Below are positions 27,033-36,173 of a stretch of DNA of 44,650 nt, one piece after another. Within the stretch, counting starts at the first letter, position 1, and each line of letters begins with the position of its first letter. Origin of the DNA: Chloroflexota bacterium (lineage in GTDB: Bacteria; Chloroflexota; Anaerolineae; Anaerolineales; UBA11579); the NCBI GenBank assembly GCA_023485685.1, contig JAMCZK010000044.1, forward strand, positions 1 through 44,650, in the 5' to 3' direction. A program made the translations under genes and the position numbers. The notes beneath the pieces were generated by a model. That model ran no database searches. It was not told where the DNA came from and saw nothing but the letters and a program-made list of their open reading frames with translations.

Positions 27033-27112
27033 TCGCATTCCTTATCTTTTCTCGGTTAAGGTGATGGAGCAGTTGGCGCGGGCGTGCCAGCCGGTGAAGT
27101 CGGCACGGGGTT

Positions 27113-27536
27113 TCAGGTTGGGGGCGAGGTGGGTGGCGGAGAAGTTGGCTGGGGTTGCGGCGTACTTGTTGACGGTGGCGTCTGAGTGGGTACTGGATCG
27201 TCGCGTTCTTCAATAGGCACGGGTTCCAGGCCAACGACGTGTTTGATAGGAATCTGGGGAGGCTGCAAGTCGACATAGGCAACTTCGTTGGGCTTCGGTT
27301 GGGGAAATTGCAATGCCACTCAGAAGACCAGGCCCATAATGACTGCCAATCCCCAAGCCCAGCGCACGGCGCGACGTTCCGCTACAGCACCGCCACGGTC
27401 GGTTTGTCCATGACGTAAAGGTTTCCGGCGCGTCTTGAGGCTGAGGAAACTGAAATAGGGGGCGAGAGATGACGGCTAGAAGTCCAAATGCGATGAAGCC
27501 AATCCCGATAATGGTCTCCCAATAACTGGCGCGCAA
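27113..27536 (-). pseudogene. Decayed two-TM, Pro-rich-tailed membrane protein gene
   Basis: MRASYWETIIGIGFIAFGLLAVISRPLFQFPQPQD; a frame change to KTRRKPLRHGQTDRGGAVAERRAVRWAWGLAVIMGLVF-TGA-VALQFPQPKPNEVAYVDLQPPQIPIKHVVGLEPVPIEERDDPVPT... Confidence 0.6.
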
Positions 27537-27796
27537 CGTGGACCAAGCCTTTTAGCCCGGACTTAGATTTCGATGTGGCGCAGCAACCACAAGAATCGCC
27601 ACATGTGTAATAAGAGAAAAACCGCGGGCTAAGGCCTCCTCGGCACGCGTGGTCAGGGCATGCAAGGGGCGCGAGGGCTGGGTGTCGGCAAGCCCGACCA
27701 TGGGTAGAAGGCAGTAGTGCGTACAAAGAGAGCAAGTTGCTTTTGTTATCTTCGGCTTTAAGCCTTAGACTAAAATAAGGTGGTGTAAAGGGGTTT

Positions 27797-27829
27797 GGGG
27801 ATTGCTTCGCCAGCTTCGCGGGCTCGCAA
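27797..27829. repeat. Dispersed repeat of the GGAGATTGCTTCG... type, truncated copy B
   Basis: GGGGATTGCTTCGCCAGCTTCGCGGGCTCGCAA. Confidence 0.6.
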
Positions 27830-27841
27830 AAACATTGGAAC

Positions 27842-28987
27842 TTGAAAGGCGATGAATTCGTGGTCACCATTGAGAAAACAGATACCGAATCAAAGAAGGA
27901 TGTGCAGCGCTTTGTAACGCTGCCCTACAGGTTGTATAAAGATTGTCCGCAGTGGGTGCCGCCTTTGCTGATCGACGCGCAAATGTTCCTGAACCGCAAG
28001 AAGCATCCCTTTCATGAACATTCCGACGTGGATTTCTTTGTGGCGGTGCGGGATGGAAAGGTAATGGGACGCATCGCGTCGATAGAGAACAAGCCTTACA
28101 ACCGTTATCACAACAAAAAGACGGCCAACTTCTATTTATTCGATACGGTCGAAGACCAGTCAGTGGCCAATGGTTTGTTCGAGCGCGTTTTTGAGTGGGC
28201 GCGCTCCCGCGGCCTGACCCAGGTCGTAGGGCCCAAAGGGTTCGGCCCACTGGATGGCTACGGGATCCAGGTGGAAGGGTTCGAACACCGCCAGGTGATG
28301 ACGATGATGAACTACAACTATGCCTATTACCCGCGTTTGGTAGAAGCGTTGGGATTTCGCAAAGAAGTGGATTTTGTTTCCTGCTATGCAAACCGCGAGA
28401 CTTTTCGTTTTCCGCCGCGAGTACACAGCATTGCTGAACGCGTGCAGAAACGCGGCACCTTAAAAGTAAAGCGATTCAAGAATAAAAAGGAGTTGGTGAG
28501 CTGGAGCGCTCGCATCGGGAAGGCTTACAACGACGCGTTTGTCAATAACTGGGAATATTATCCTCTGACAAAGCGCGAAATTGATTTCGTTGTGCAGAAT
28601 ATTATGGTAGTTGCTGATCCCCGTCTCATCAAGGTCATCTTGCACGACGAGGACATTGTTGGGTTCTTATTCGCGTTCCCGGATCTCTCGGCGGCGATGC
28701 AGCGCGCCCGCGGCCACCTGTTTCCCTTCGGGCTGCTGGACCTGATGTTGGAGCTGCGACGCACGAAGTGGGTGGCGGTCAACGGGGTCGGCGTTCTACC
28801 GGAATTCCAAGGGCGCGGCGGGAACGCGCTGATGTACTCCGAGATGGAGAAGACGCTGCGCGACTACCAATTCCAAGAAGGGGATCTGACCCAGGTAGCC
28901 GAATCCGCGTGGGAGATGCGCAGGGATCTGGAAAATCTGGGGGGAAAGCCCTATAAGAATCATCGCGTGTTCGTCAAAGACCTTTAG
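27842..28987 (+). CDS. GNAT-like N-acetyltransferase family protein (uncharacterised)
   Basis: WVPPLLIDAQMFLNRKKHPFHEHSDVDFFVAVRDGKVMGRIASIENKPYNRYHNKKTANFYLFD; VGVLPEFQGRGGNALMYSEMEK. Confidence 0.8.
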   Translation: MKGDEFVVTIEKTDTESKKDVQRFVTLPYRLYKDCPQWVPPLLIDAQMFLNRKKHPFHEHSDVDFFVAVRDGKVMGRIASIENKPYNRYHNKKTANFYLFDTVEDQSVANGLFERVFEWARSRGLTQVVGPKGFGPLDGYGIQVEGFEHRQVMTMMNYNYAYYPRLVEALGFRKEVDFVSCYANRETFRFPPRVHSIAERVQKRGTLKVKRFKNKKELVSWSARIGKAYNDAFVNNWEYYPLTKREIDFVVQNIMVVADPRLIKVILHDEDIVGFLFAFPDLSAAMQRARGHLFPFGLLDLMLELRRTKWVAVNGVGVLPEFQGRGGNALMYSEMEKTLRDYQFQEGDLTQVAESAWEMRRDLENLGGKPYKNHRVFVKDL

Positions 28988-28990
28988 GTT

Positions 28991-29785
28991 ATGTCTTTTT
29001 CATTCGTCCACATCAGCGATCATCATTTGCTTCACAGCGCGGATGAATTGTTGCTGGGATTTTCGCCCGGCCATGCATTCCGCAAAGTGCTGCGATTCAT
29101 CAGTGAGCATCTAGCCAGGGAGATCGACTTCATCGTTTCGGGCGGAGATCTGGTGGAGATTCCGGACCTTGTTTCTTACGAAACCGCCAAGCGCTTGATG
29201 GATTTACGCCCGGGATCGCTGGCACCGGGTCCAGGATTCGTGCGTGCGGAAGGCCTAAATGGGCTCCCTATTTATTTCCTACCGGGAAACCACGATGACC
29301 GCAAGAATTTCTATCGCTCGTTATACGTTGAGCAAACCATGTTGGGATTGATGAATGCCTACTTTGAACATGATGGCATTCGTTTCCTGTGCCTGGACCT
29401 CGGAACCGAAATCAAAGGCGTTTTGAGTGAAGAAACGTTTGGTTTCCTAAAGGCTTGCCTTACCGACCAACCGGCCATCATTCTGTCGCACCAACCAGTT
29501 GTCAGGATAGGGGCAAAGTGGCTGGATAAATATCTCGCTAAAAGGTTGGGCCGTTTTTGGAAAATTCTGGCCCAGAAAAAAGTACTTGGAATCCTTTCGG
29601 GCCACGTACATATTAGCTATGACCAAGTGGTGAATGGCATTCAAGTGATGGGAACGAGGTCAACGGCTTTCCCCTTTGCCCCATTGGGCGAGAAGGTGAT
29701 CTGCCTGTGGCCACCTCACATAAGGGTGATCCATATCAAAAAGGGTGTATTGAGTAGCCGGCTGATTGAAGTTCCCCTGGATTAA
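28991..29785 (+). CDS. Calcineurin-like metallophosphoesterase
   Basis: FVHISDHHL, FIVSGGDLVE, FLPGNHDDRKN, ILSHQP, LSGHVHISYD. Confidence 0.92.
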   Translation: MSFSFVHISDHHLLHSADELLLGFSPGHAFRKVLRFISEHLAREIDFIVSGGDLVEIPDLVSYETAKRLMDLRPGSLAPGPGFVRAEGLNGLPIYFLPGNHDDRKNFYRSLYVEQTMLGLMNAYFEHDGIRFLCLDLGTEIKGVLSEETFGFLKACLTDQPAIILSHQPVVRIGAKWLDKYLAKRLGRFWKILAQKKVLGILSGHVHISYDQVVNGIQVMGTRSTAFPFAPLGEKVICLWPPHIRVIHIKKGVLSSRLIEVPLD

Positions 29786-30174
29786 TCCCCTGTGGATAAC
29801 TACGGGCCGGCTGTGGATAACCGGGTTTGCATGGGGAAAGCTATCTCATAATCCATTAATTATCCGCTGGGACGGGTGCGCCCCTTTGGGGAAAAATAGT
29901 GGCTCTTTTATAGAAAGAAGAGGCAAACCTCCCCCCAGCCTTTTTGTGCAGTTGTCCCCTTTTTCTCTACAATATAGGGTTGAAAAGAAGCGTCTCGAGA
30001 ATCGCTATATTTGGGGATTAACCTTGATAGGTAGCCATATATATGCCCTTCTTTTGTAGAAAAGGACGTATACGACAAATCCACAAGGACTACTATTACG
30101 ACTAGGGTCTAGTTAACAAAGCAAATAGGTGTAGAGTATAAAGAGTTTCTTATTACAGAATTTTGGAGGTTAGG
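29786..30174. other. oriC: Candidate chromosomal replication origin (oriC)
   Basis: Roughly 390-bp intergenic region; perfect DnaA boxes TGTGGATAA at 29791-29799 and 29812-29820; near-matches TTATCCGCT (29860-29868) and AAATCCACA (30077-30085); AT-rich stretch 29965-30165. Confidence 0.6.
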
Positions 30175-30858
30175 ATGTCTTTTACCTTTACCTGGTACGG
30201 ACATGGCACTCAAGGGTATCTCATCGGTAAAAACAAGTTAGTCGTTGATCCATTCTTCACAGGCAACCCGGCTGCGTCCAGCAGCGTCGACGTTATTGAG
30301 GCCGATTTTATTCTGGTGAGTCACGGGCACGGGGACCACGTCGGAGACCTGGAGAAGCTGGCCAAAGCTACCGGCGCCCTGGTGATCTCCAACGACGAGA
30401 TCGCGCGGTGGAGTGAAGGTAAGGGTCTCAAAGCACACGGGCAGCATATAGGCGGCGGTTATCAATATCCGTTTGGGTATTTAAAGCTAACTCAAGCAGT
30501 GCATGGTTCCGAACTGCCGGACGGGTCCAATGGCGGCAACCCGGCAGGCTTCCTGATCACCACGCCGGAAGGACAGAAGATTTACGCAGCCTGTGACACC
30601 GGTCTATTTGGGGACATGAAGCTGATTGGAGAAGAAGGAATCGATTTGGCGGTGCTGCCCATTGGGGACAACTATACGATGGGGCCCGACGACGCGCTAA
30701 GGGCCGTGAAGCTCATCCAGCCCAAGCATGTGGTGCCGGTGCATTACAGCACCTGGGATTTGATCCAGCAGGACGCCAATGCTTGGGCGCAACGCGTAGA
30801 AGCGGAAACCAAAGCCAAAGCGCATGTGCTCAAGCCCGGGGAAAGTCTGAGTTTGTAA
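30175..30858 (+). CDS. UPF0173-type metal-dependent hydrolase (metallo-beta-lactamase fold)
   Basis: MSFTFTWYGHGTQGYLIGKNKLVVDPFFTGNP...LVSHGHGDHVGD...GDNYTMGPDDALRAVKLIQPKHVVPVHYSTW. Confidence 0.95.
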   Translation: MSFTFTWYGHGTQGYLIGKNKLVVDPFFTGNPAASSSVDVIEADFILVSHGHGDHVGDLEKLAKATGALVISNDEIARWSEGKGLKAHGQHIGGGYQYPFGYLKLTQAVHGSELPDGSNGGNPAGFLITTPEGQKIYAACDTGLFGDMKLIGEEGIDLAVLPIGDNYTMGPDDALRAVKLIQPKHVVPVHYSTWDLIQQDANAWAQRVEAETKAKAHVLKPGESLSL

Positions 30859-30870
30859 AAACACCACTTA

Positions 30871-30962
30871 CCATTGCGAGGAGGCGTAGCCGACGAAGCA
30901 ATTCTCAAGACGATTTGCAAAGAAGATTGGGGATTGCCACGCCCGTTTCACGGGCGCACAAT
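30871..30962. repeat. Dispersed repeat of the CATTGCGAGG...CGACGAAGCAAT type, copy C
   Basis: CCATTGCGAGGAGGCGTAGCCGACGAAGCAATTCTCAAGACG...GAAGATTGGGGATTGCCACGCCCGTTTCACGGGCG. Confidence 0.75.
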
Positions 30963-31053
30963 GGTTTAATTTTCTGGATGGGATTGAATCAAGTTCACCA
31001 GGCTTTCATAATAAAATTACACTTTCGCCACTATACTCATAGGGACGTGAATT

Positions 31054-31701
31054 ATGTTCGATAACCTAAAAGGACGACGCGAAGAGGAAGACCGAATCCG
31101 TAAAGAAGGGCGCCTGCCACCCGGCCAGGCGCTGACGCAGAAATTCCCCGTACTCCATTATGGACCAGTGCCACGCTTCGATCCGGGCACCTGGGATATG
31201 CGCGTTTGGGGAGAGGTTGAAGAGGAAATGCGCTGGAGTTGGGATGAATTTAAGAAGCTGCCGCGGCGTTCGCTGAAGATGGATATCCATTGCGTGACGC
31301 GCTGGAGCAAATTCGACACGACCTGGGAAGGCGTCTCGCTGAAGGACTTGGTCGACAAGGGAATCGTCAAATTGAAGAAGAGTGCTAAGTTCCTGCTGCA
31401 GCATGCCGAATACGGTTTCACCGTGAACGTGCCCATCGAGGTTGCGCTGGCCGACAACTTTTTGCTGGCAGACACATTCGAAGGGCAACCGCTGACTCCG
31501 GACCACGGTTACCCGCTGCGCGCGATTGTGGGATTCATTCCCGGGCGCGACGAGCTGGAAGCGCCGTATTTTTGGAAGGGCGCCAAGTGGCTGCGCGGAC
31601 TCGAATTCCTTGCCGAGGATCAATTAGGGTTCTGGGAGCAGGCCGGATATCACAACCAGGCTAATGTGTGGAAAGAACAGCGGTTTGCAAGAGGTTGGTA
31701 G
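31054..31701 (+). CDS. Molybdopterin-dependent sulfite-oxidase-like oxidoreductase
   Basis: WSWDEFKKLPRRSLKMDIHCVTRWSKFDTTWEGVSL; LLADTFEGQPLTPDHGYPLRAIVGFIPGRDELEAPYFWKGAKWLRGLEFL. Confidence 0.93.
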   Translation: MFDNLKGRREEEDRIRKEGRLPPGQALTQKFPVLHYGPVPRFDPGTWDMRVWGEVEEEMRWSWDEFKKLPRRSLKMDIHCVTRWSKFDTTWEGVSLKDLVDKGIVKLKKSAKFLLQHAEYGFTVNVPIEVALADNFLLADTFEGQPLTPDHGYPLRAIVGFIPGRDELEAPYFWKGAKWLRGLEFLAEDQLGFWEQAGYHNQANVWKEQRFARGW

Positions 31702-31796
31702 AAATACAGCTATCAGCTTTTAGCTGTCAGCTTTAAGCTAAAGAAAACAAGACGGCGGAATATAATGCCCCCGCCGTTCATGTTTTTAAAAATGCC

Positions 31797-32666
31797 ATGA
31801 ATAGATTAAAGGTTTTTCTTTTGCTAATTGCTATAGTACCTGCTTGTGCGCCAACACAACAAGCGGATGAAAGGGTGGCAGCTACCCCCACAGCAAAAAC
31901 GAGGCCTTCCGTTGCCAGCGCGACCCCTTCAATCCGACCCGCGGATGAGGGCTGCACAGTGGAAGAAGGCATTGTCGAACAGGTCGGCATTGAATCCGCC
32001 TATTACGACCAAGGCATCACATTCCGCGTTTACACCCCGCCTTGTTATAAGCAATTTAAAGATGAGCGCTACCCGGTCCTGTATCTGATCCATGGACAAG
32101 GGTTCCTGGACGATCAATGGGATCGAATCGGTGTGGACGAGGCGGCGGATGAACTGATCCATTCTGGCGAAGTCGCCCCTTTTATTATTGTTATGCCTTA
32201 TGACAATTATTCACTGCGCCCAACGGTTGGATTCTTTGACGAAGCTTTCCTTAATGAGCTGGTTCCATGGATCGATGAAAACTACCGCACTATTGCCGAC
32301 CGTGAACATCGCGCCATTGGAGGGTTATCGCGGGGAGCATCCTGGGCCATCCATTTTGCGCTTACGGAGCCCGACCTCTTCGGCGCCCTTGGGGGGCACA
32401 GCCCAGCGGTTTTCATTGAAGAAGCCAAGAAGGTAATCGAATGGTTGGACGCGATCCCTGCCAGCCAAATGCCCCGCATTTGGCTGGACATCGGTGACCG
32501 CGACACGCAGAACATTATGCAGTCCGCAGAATTTTTCGAGGGGCTGCTCACCGAACGGAACATCCCTCACGTGTGGCATGTGTTCCCCGGCGATCACAGT
32601 GAGGAGTATTGGAGCAGCCACGTCGAGGAATACTTGCTCTGGTATGCGGAACCCTGGTCCGAGTAG
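31797..32666 (+). CDS. Alpha/beta-hydrolase esterase (esterase D-like), lipoprotein
   Basis: Signal/lipobox LLLIAIVPACAPT; YPVLYLIHGQGFLDDQW; AIGGLSRGASWAIHFAL nucleophile elbow. Confidence 0.88.
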   Translation: MNRLKVFLLLIAIVPACAPTQQADERVAATPTAKTRPSVASATPSIRPADEGCTVEEGIVEQVGIESAYYDQGITFRVYTPPCYKQFKDERYPVLYLIHGQGFLDDQWDRIGVDEAADELIHSGEVAPFIIVMPYDNYSLRPTVGFFDEAFLNELVPWIDENYRTIADREHRAIGGLSRGASWAIHFALTEPDLFGALGGHSPAVFIEEAKKVIEWLDAIPASQMPRIWLDIGDRDTQNIMQSAEFFEGLLTERNIPHVWHVFPGDHSEEYWSSHVEEYLLWYAEPWSE

Positions 32667-32696
32667 CCGAAAGGTATTCGTCGTTATAATCTCAGT

Positions 32697-32993
32697 ATGC
32701 CCCTCTCCCGCGAAGATGTTGAACATATTGCCTTGCTGGCGCGCCTACACCTGACCGCCGAGGAAAAGGAACGTTACCGCGAGCAGTTGTCCAATATCCT
32801 AGACCACATCAGTAAACTGCAGGAGCTGGACACCAGCAGCGTGCAACCGATGAGCAGCGTGGTGGTGGAGCAGAGCCGGTTGCGCGAAGACGTGGCGGGT
32901 CCGGCAATGCCGCGTGAAGATTTGTTGCGCAACGCGCCGGACGCCGCAGATGGCCAGTTCCGCGTCCCGCCCGTGCTGGATACCAGCCCATGA
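32697..32993 (+). CDS. gatC: Asp/Glu-tRNA amidotransferase subunit C
   Basis: MPLSREDVEHIALLARLHLTAEEKERYREQLSNILDHISKLQELDTSSVQPMS. Confidence 0.97.
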   Translation: MPLSREDVEHIALLARLHLTAEEKERYREQLSNILDHISKLQELDTSSVQPMSSVVVEQSRLREDVAGPAMPREDLLRNAPDAADGQFRVPPVLDTSP

Positions 32994-34474
32994 GCGAACT
33001 CCACTCACTCAATGTGGCGAGTGCGCTAAAGGGGTTGCGCAGCGGAGCTTTCTCCAGCAGGGAGCTGACCGCAGCGTACCTGCAACGCATCGAACAACTC
33101 AACCCGCGGCTGAATGTTTTTTTGTACGTGGCCGCCGACAGCGCCCTGAAGGCTGCAACCGCCGCGGACAAAAAACTCAGTAAATCCCGAAAAACCAAGG
33201 CCAAACTTCCACCCTTGCTTGGACTGCCAATTGCCATCAAAGACGTGTTGACGGTTGCCGGGATACCGGCCACCGCAGGCTCCCGCATTCTGGAAGGCTT
33301 CGTGCCCAGTTACAACGCCACCTCTGTGCAGCGCTTGCTAGATGCAGGCGCGGTCATCCTTGGCAAGACCAATACCGATGAGTTCGCCATGGGCTCTTCT
33401 ACGGAGAACTCGGCTTATGGAGTAGTTCGCAATCCCTGGGACGAGGAGCGCGTGCCAGGCGGGTCCAGCGGAGGCAGCGCCGCGGCGGTGGCCGCGGGCC
33501 TGGCACCTGTGGCGTTAGGGACGGATACTGGTGGCAGCGTACGACAGCCGGCCGCGCTGTGCGGGCTGACGGGGCTCAAGACCACCTACGGGCGCGTTTC
33601 ACGCTATGGGTTGATCGCCTTCGGTTCTTCGCTGGACACCGTGGGTATTTTGGCGCGCAGCGCTCAAGATGCGGCAATCCTCCTCAATGTAATGGCGGGC
33701 TACGACCCGCTGGATGCCACGACATTAGAAAGCAAGGCTCCTAAGGTAAAGTTGGACGGCAAGGCCACCGTCAAGGGACTGAAGATTGGCGTGCCGAAGG
33801 AATATTTCATCGAAGGCGTGCAGGCCGAAGTTGCGAAGGGAGTTCGGGAGGCTATTGCACATCTGGAAGGCCTGGGCGCACAAGTGCGCGAGATCAGCCT
33901 GCCGCACACCGAATATGCGCTGCCGGTTTATTACATTATCGCCCCAGCGGAAGCATCCGCAAACCTGGCGCGCTTCGATGGGGTGCGCTATGGCTTGCGC
34001 GTCGAAGACCAAAACTTGATCGATATGTTCTCGCGCACCCGTGGCCAGGGGTTCGGCCCTGAGGTGAAGCGCCGCCTTATGATCGGCACTTACGCGCTAT
34101 CGGCCGGCTATTACGACGCGTACTATGGTCAGGCGCAGAAAGTGCGCACGTTGATCCGCAGGGATTTCGAGCAAGCCTTCGAGCAGGTCGACCTGATCGC
34201 CGCGCCGGCTACGCCGAGCACGGCCTTTCGCATCGGTGCGCACACCGGCAATCCGCTGGAAATGTATCTCGAAGACGTGTTCACCTTGCCGGCGAGTTTA
34301 GCCGGCGTGCCGGGCCTCAGCTTGCCAGCCGGATTCGACCATCAGGGATTGCCGCTTAGTTTGCAACTGCTGGGCCCACATTTTTCTGAGGAACGATTGC
34401 TGCAAGTGGGCCATGCTTACCAACAGATCACCGATTGGCACACGATGTTGCCGATGGATTTATTGAAAGCTTAG
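32990..34474 (+). CDS. gatA: Asp/Glu-tRNA amidotransferase subunit A
   Basis: PGGSSGGSAAAVAAGLAPVALGTDTGGSVRQPAALCGLTGLKTTYGRVSRYG amidase signature. Confidence 0.98.
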   Translation: MSELHSLNVASALKGLRSGAFSSRELTAAYLQRIEQLNPRLNVFLYVAADSALKAATAADKKLSKSRKTKAKLPPLLGLPIAIKDVLTVAGIPATAGSRILEGFVPSYNATSVQRLLDAGAVILGKTNTDEFAMGSSTENSAYGVVRNPWDEERVPGGSSGGSAAAVAAGLAPVALGTDTGGSVRQPAALCGLTGLKTTYGRVSRYGLIAFGSSLDTVGILARSAQDAAILLNVMAGYDPLDATTLESKAPKVKLDGKATVKGLKIGVPKEYFIEGVQAEVAKGVREAIAHLEGLGAQVREISLPHTEYALPVYYIIAPAEASANLARFDGVRYGLRVEDQNLIDMFSRTRGQGFGPEVKRRLMIGTYALSAGYYDAYYGQAQKVRTLIRRDFEQAFEQVDLIAAPATPSTAFRIGAHTGNPLEMYLEDVFTLPASLAGVPGLSLPAGFDHQGLPLSLQLLGPHFSEERLLQVGHAYQQITDWHTMLPMDLLKA

Positions 34475-34479
34475 ATTAC

Positions 34480-35085
34480 ATGAAGACGCTCTTCACGGAT
34501 ATCCCCAAGCCAGTCCTCGATCGCATGAATTATTTAGAAGAACGCGACGCTCGCGATCGCAAAGACGGTACACCGCAGCTAAAGCGTTTGCGCCAGATCC
34601 CGGCAGAGACCGGGATGTTGCTGGCGATTCTCGCGTCCAGTGCGCCCCGCGGCCCAATGCTCGAAATCGGCACCAGCGGCGGCTATTCGGCGCTGTGGCT
34701 GTCGCTGGCCTGCAAGCAACGCGGCGACAAGCTGATCACCTATGAATTGCTTCACGACAAAGCCGAGCTGGCGCGCGAGACCTTTGCCAAAGCACAGGTA
34801 GAAAATTGGGTCGAACTGGTGAACGGCGATGCTCGCTCTCACCTCAAAGAGCGCGATGAAGTGGCGTTTTGTTTCCTGGATGTCGAAAAGGAAATGTATA
34901 TCGAGATTTACAAAGAGATTGTGCCGCGGTTGTTGCCAGGCGGAATGTTGGTTGCCGATAATGTGATCAGCCACAAAGAAGACCTGGCAAAGTTTGTCGA
35001 CCTGGCGCGTAAAGACCAAAGCGTGGACGCGGCCGTATTGCCAGTTGGTAAAGGTCTGCTGGTTTGCACGAAACGGGAGAGTTGA
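34480..35085 (+). CDS. O-methyltransferase (class I SAM-dependent, caffeoyl-CoA OMT-like)
   Basis: MLEIGTSGGYSALWLSLACKQRGDKLITYELLHDKAELARETF; CFLDVEKEMYIEIYKEIVPRLLPGGMLVADN. Confidence 0.9.
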   Translation: MKTLFTDIPKPVLDRMNYLEERDARDRKDGTPQLKRLRQIPAETGMLLAILASSAPRGPMLEIGTSGGYSALWLSLACKQRGDKLITYELLHDKAELARETFAKAQVENWVELVNGDARSHLKERDEVAFCFLDVEKEMYIEIYKEIVPRLLPGGMLVADNVISHKEDLAKFVDLARKDQSVDAAVLPVGKGLLVCTKRES

Positions 35086-35086
35086 T

Positions 35087-36097
35087 GTGGAGCCGCTGAA
35101 GATCATCATCGCGATGGCAGGCTTCGGCACGCGCATGCGCCCGCACACCTGGAGCCGGCCCAAACCTCTGATCAGCGCGGCAGGGGATACGGTGTTGGGG
35201 CATATGCTTCAAATGACTCGTAATATGCCAGGCTCCGAGAACGCGGAACTTGTCTTCATCGTGGGGTACCTGGGTGATCAGGTCCAAAAATACGTGAAGA
35301 CCGAATATCCTCAGGTGAAGGCGCATTATGTTGAGCAGCGCGAGCTGCTTGGGCAGTCCCATGCCCTGGCGCAGGCGCGCGAATATTTGCATGGCCCGAC
35401 CATCGTGATCCTCGGCGACACGATCATTGAAACTGACTTTTCCCGGCTAGATAAAGAGGAAGCCGACGCGCTGGCTTGGGTGAAACCGGTCGAAGACCCG
35501 CGCCGTTTCGGCGTAGCCGCGGTGGACGCGCGGGGCTGGGTAACGGGCCTCATCGAGAAACCCAGTGATATGAAGAACAACCTGGCGGTAGTGGGCATTT
35601 ATTACTTCAAGCGCGGCGAAGATTTGCTGGCGGCTATCGATGAGCAAATGAATAAGGGCGTGATCACCAAGAAAGAGTTCTATTTAGCCGATGCCATCGA
35701 TATCATGCTCAGGAAGGGGCTGAAGATGCGCACCGTGGTAGTGGACGAGTGGCTGGATGCCGGGCTGCCGGAAACCGTTTTGGAAACCAACCGCCGTCTG
35801 CTGGACAAAGGCAACGACAATTCCGCGGTGGCGGGTAGACGCAGCGGCGTCACCATCCGACCGCCGGTGCATATCCACCCCAGCGCCACCGTGGAGGATT
35901 CCACCCTGGGGCCTTACGTGTCCGTGGGCCGCAACTGCGTGATACGCAACAGCACCATTGAAGACGCCATCCTCGAGGCTGAAGTAACGGTGGAAGACAG
36001 CGAATTGCTCGGATCGCTGCTGGGTGAACGCAGCCAGGTACGCGGGATGAAGGGCAAAGTCAATGTGGGGGATGATTCGCAGGTTCGTGGCGCGTAG
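35087..36097 (+). CDS. Sugar-phosphate nucleotidyltransferase with left-handed beta-helix C-terminus
   Basis: IIIAMAGFGTRMRPHTWSRPKPLI; C-terminal IHPSATVEDSTLGPYVSVGRNCVIRNSTIEDAIL; GTG start overlapping the upstream stop region. Confidence 0.92.
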   Translation: MEPLKIIIAMAGFGTRMRPHTWSRPKPLISAAGDTVLGHMLQMTRNMPGSENAELVFIVGYLGDQVQKYVKTEYPQVKAHYVEQRELLGQSHALAQAREYLHGPTIVILGDTIIETDFSRLDKEEADALAWVKPVEDPRRFGVAAVDARGWVTGLIEKPSDMKNNLAVVGIYYFKRGEDLLAAIDEQMNKGVITKKEFYLADAIDIMLRKGLKMRTVVVDEWLDAGLPETVLETNRRLLDKGNDNSAVAGRRSGVTIRPPVHIHPSATVEDSTLGPYVSVGRNCVIRNSTIEDAILEAEVTVEDSELLGSLLGERSQVRGMKGKVNVGDDSQVRGA

Positions 36098-36173
36098 TAC
36101 GCTGCTCCTTCCTGCGCTATAATGCGCGTTAGCCTGGTTTTCCAGGTACGCCCATTCCAAATAAGGAATCCCT

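Noticed and set aside
27318-27324. In-frame TGA as selenocysteine/recoded Trp codon in the 27.1-27.5 kb minus-strand gene
   Set aside because: A separate frameshift is also required to read the gene, and all other genes use ordinary stops; pseudogenisation is simpler.
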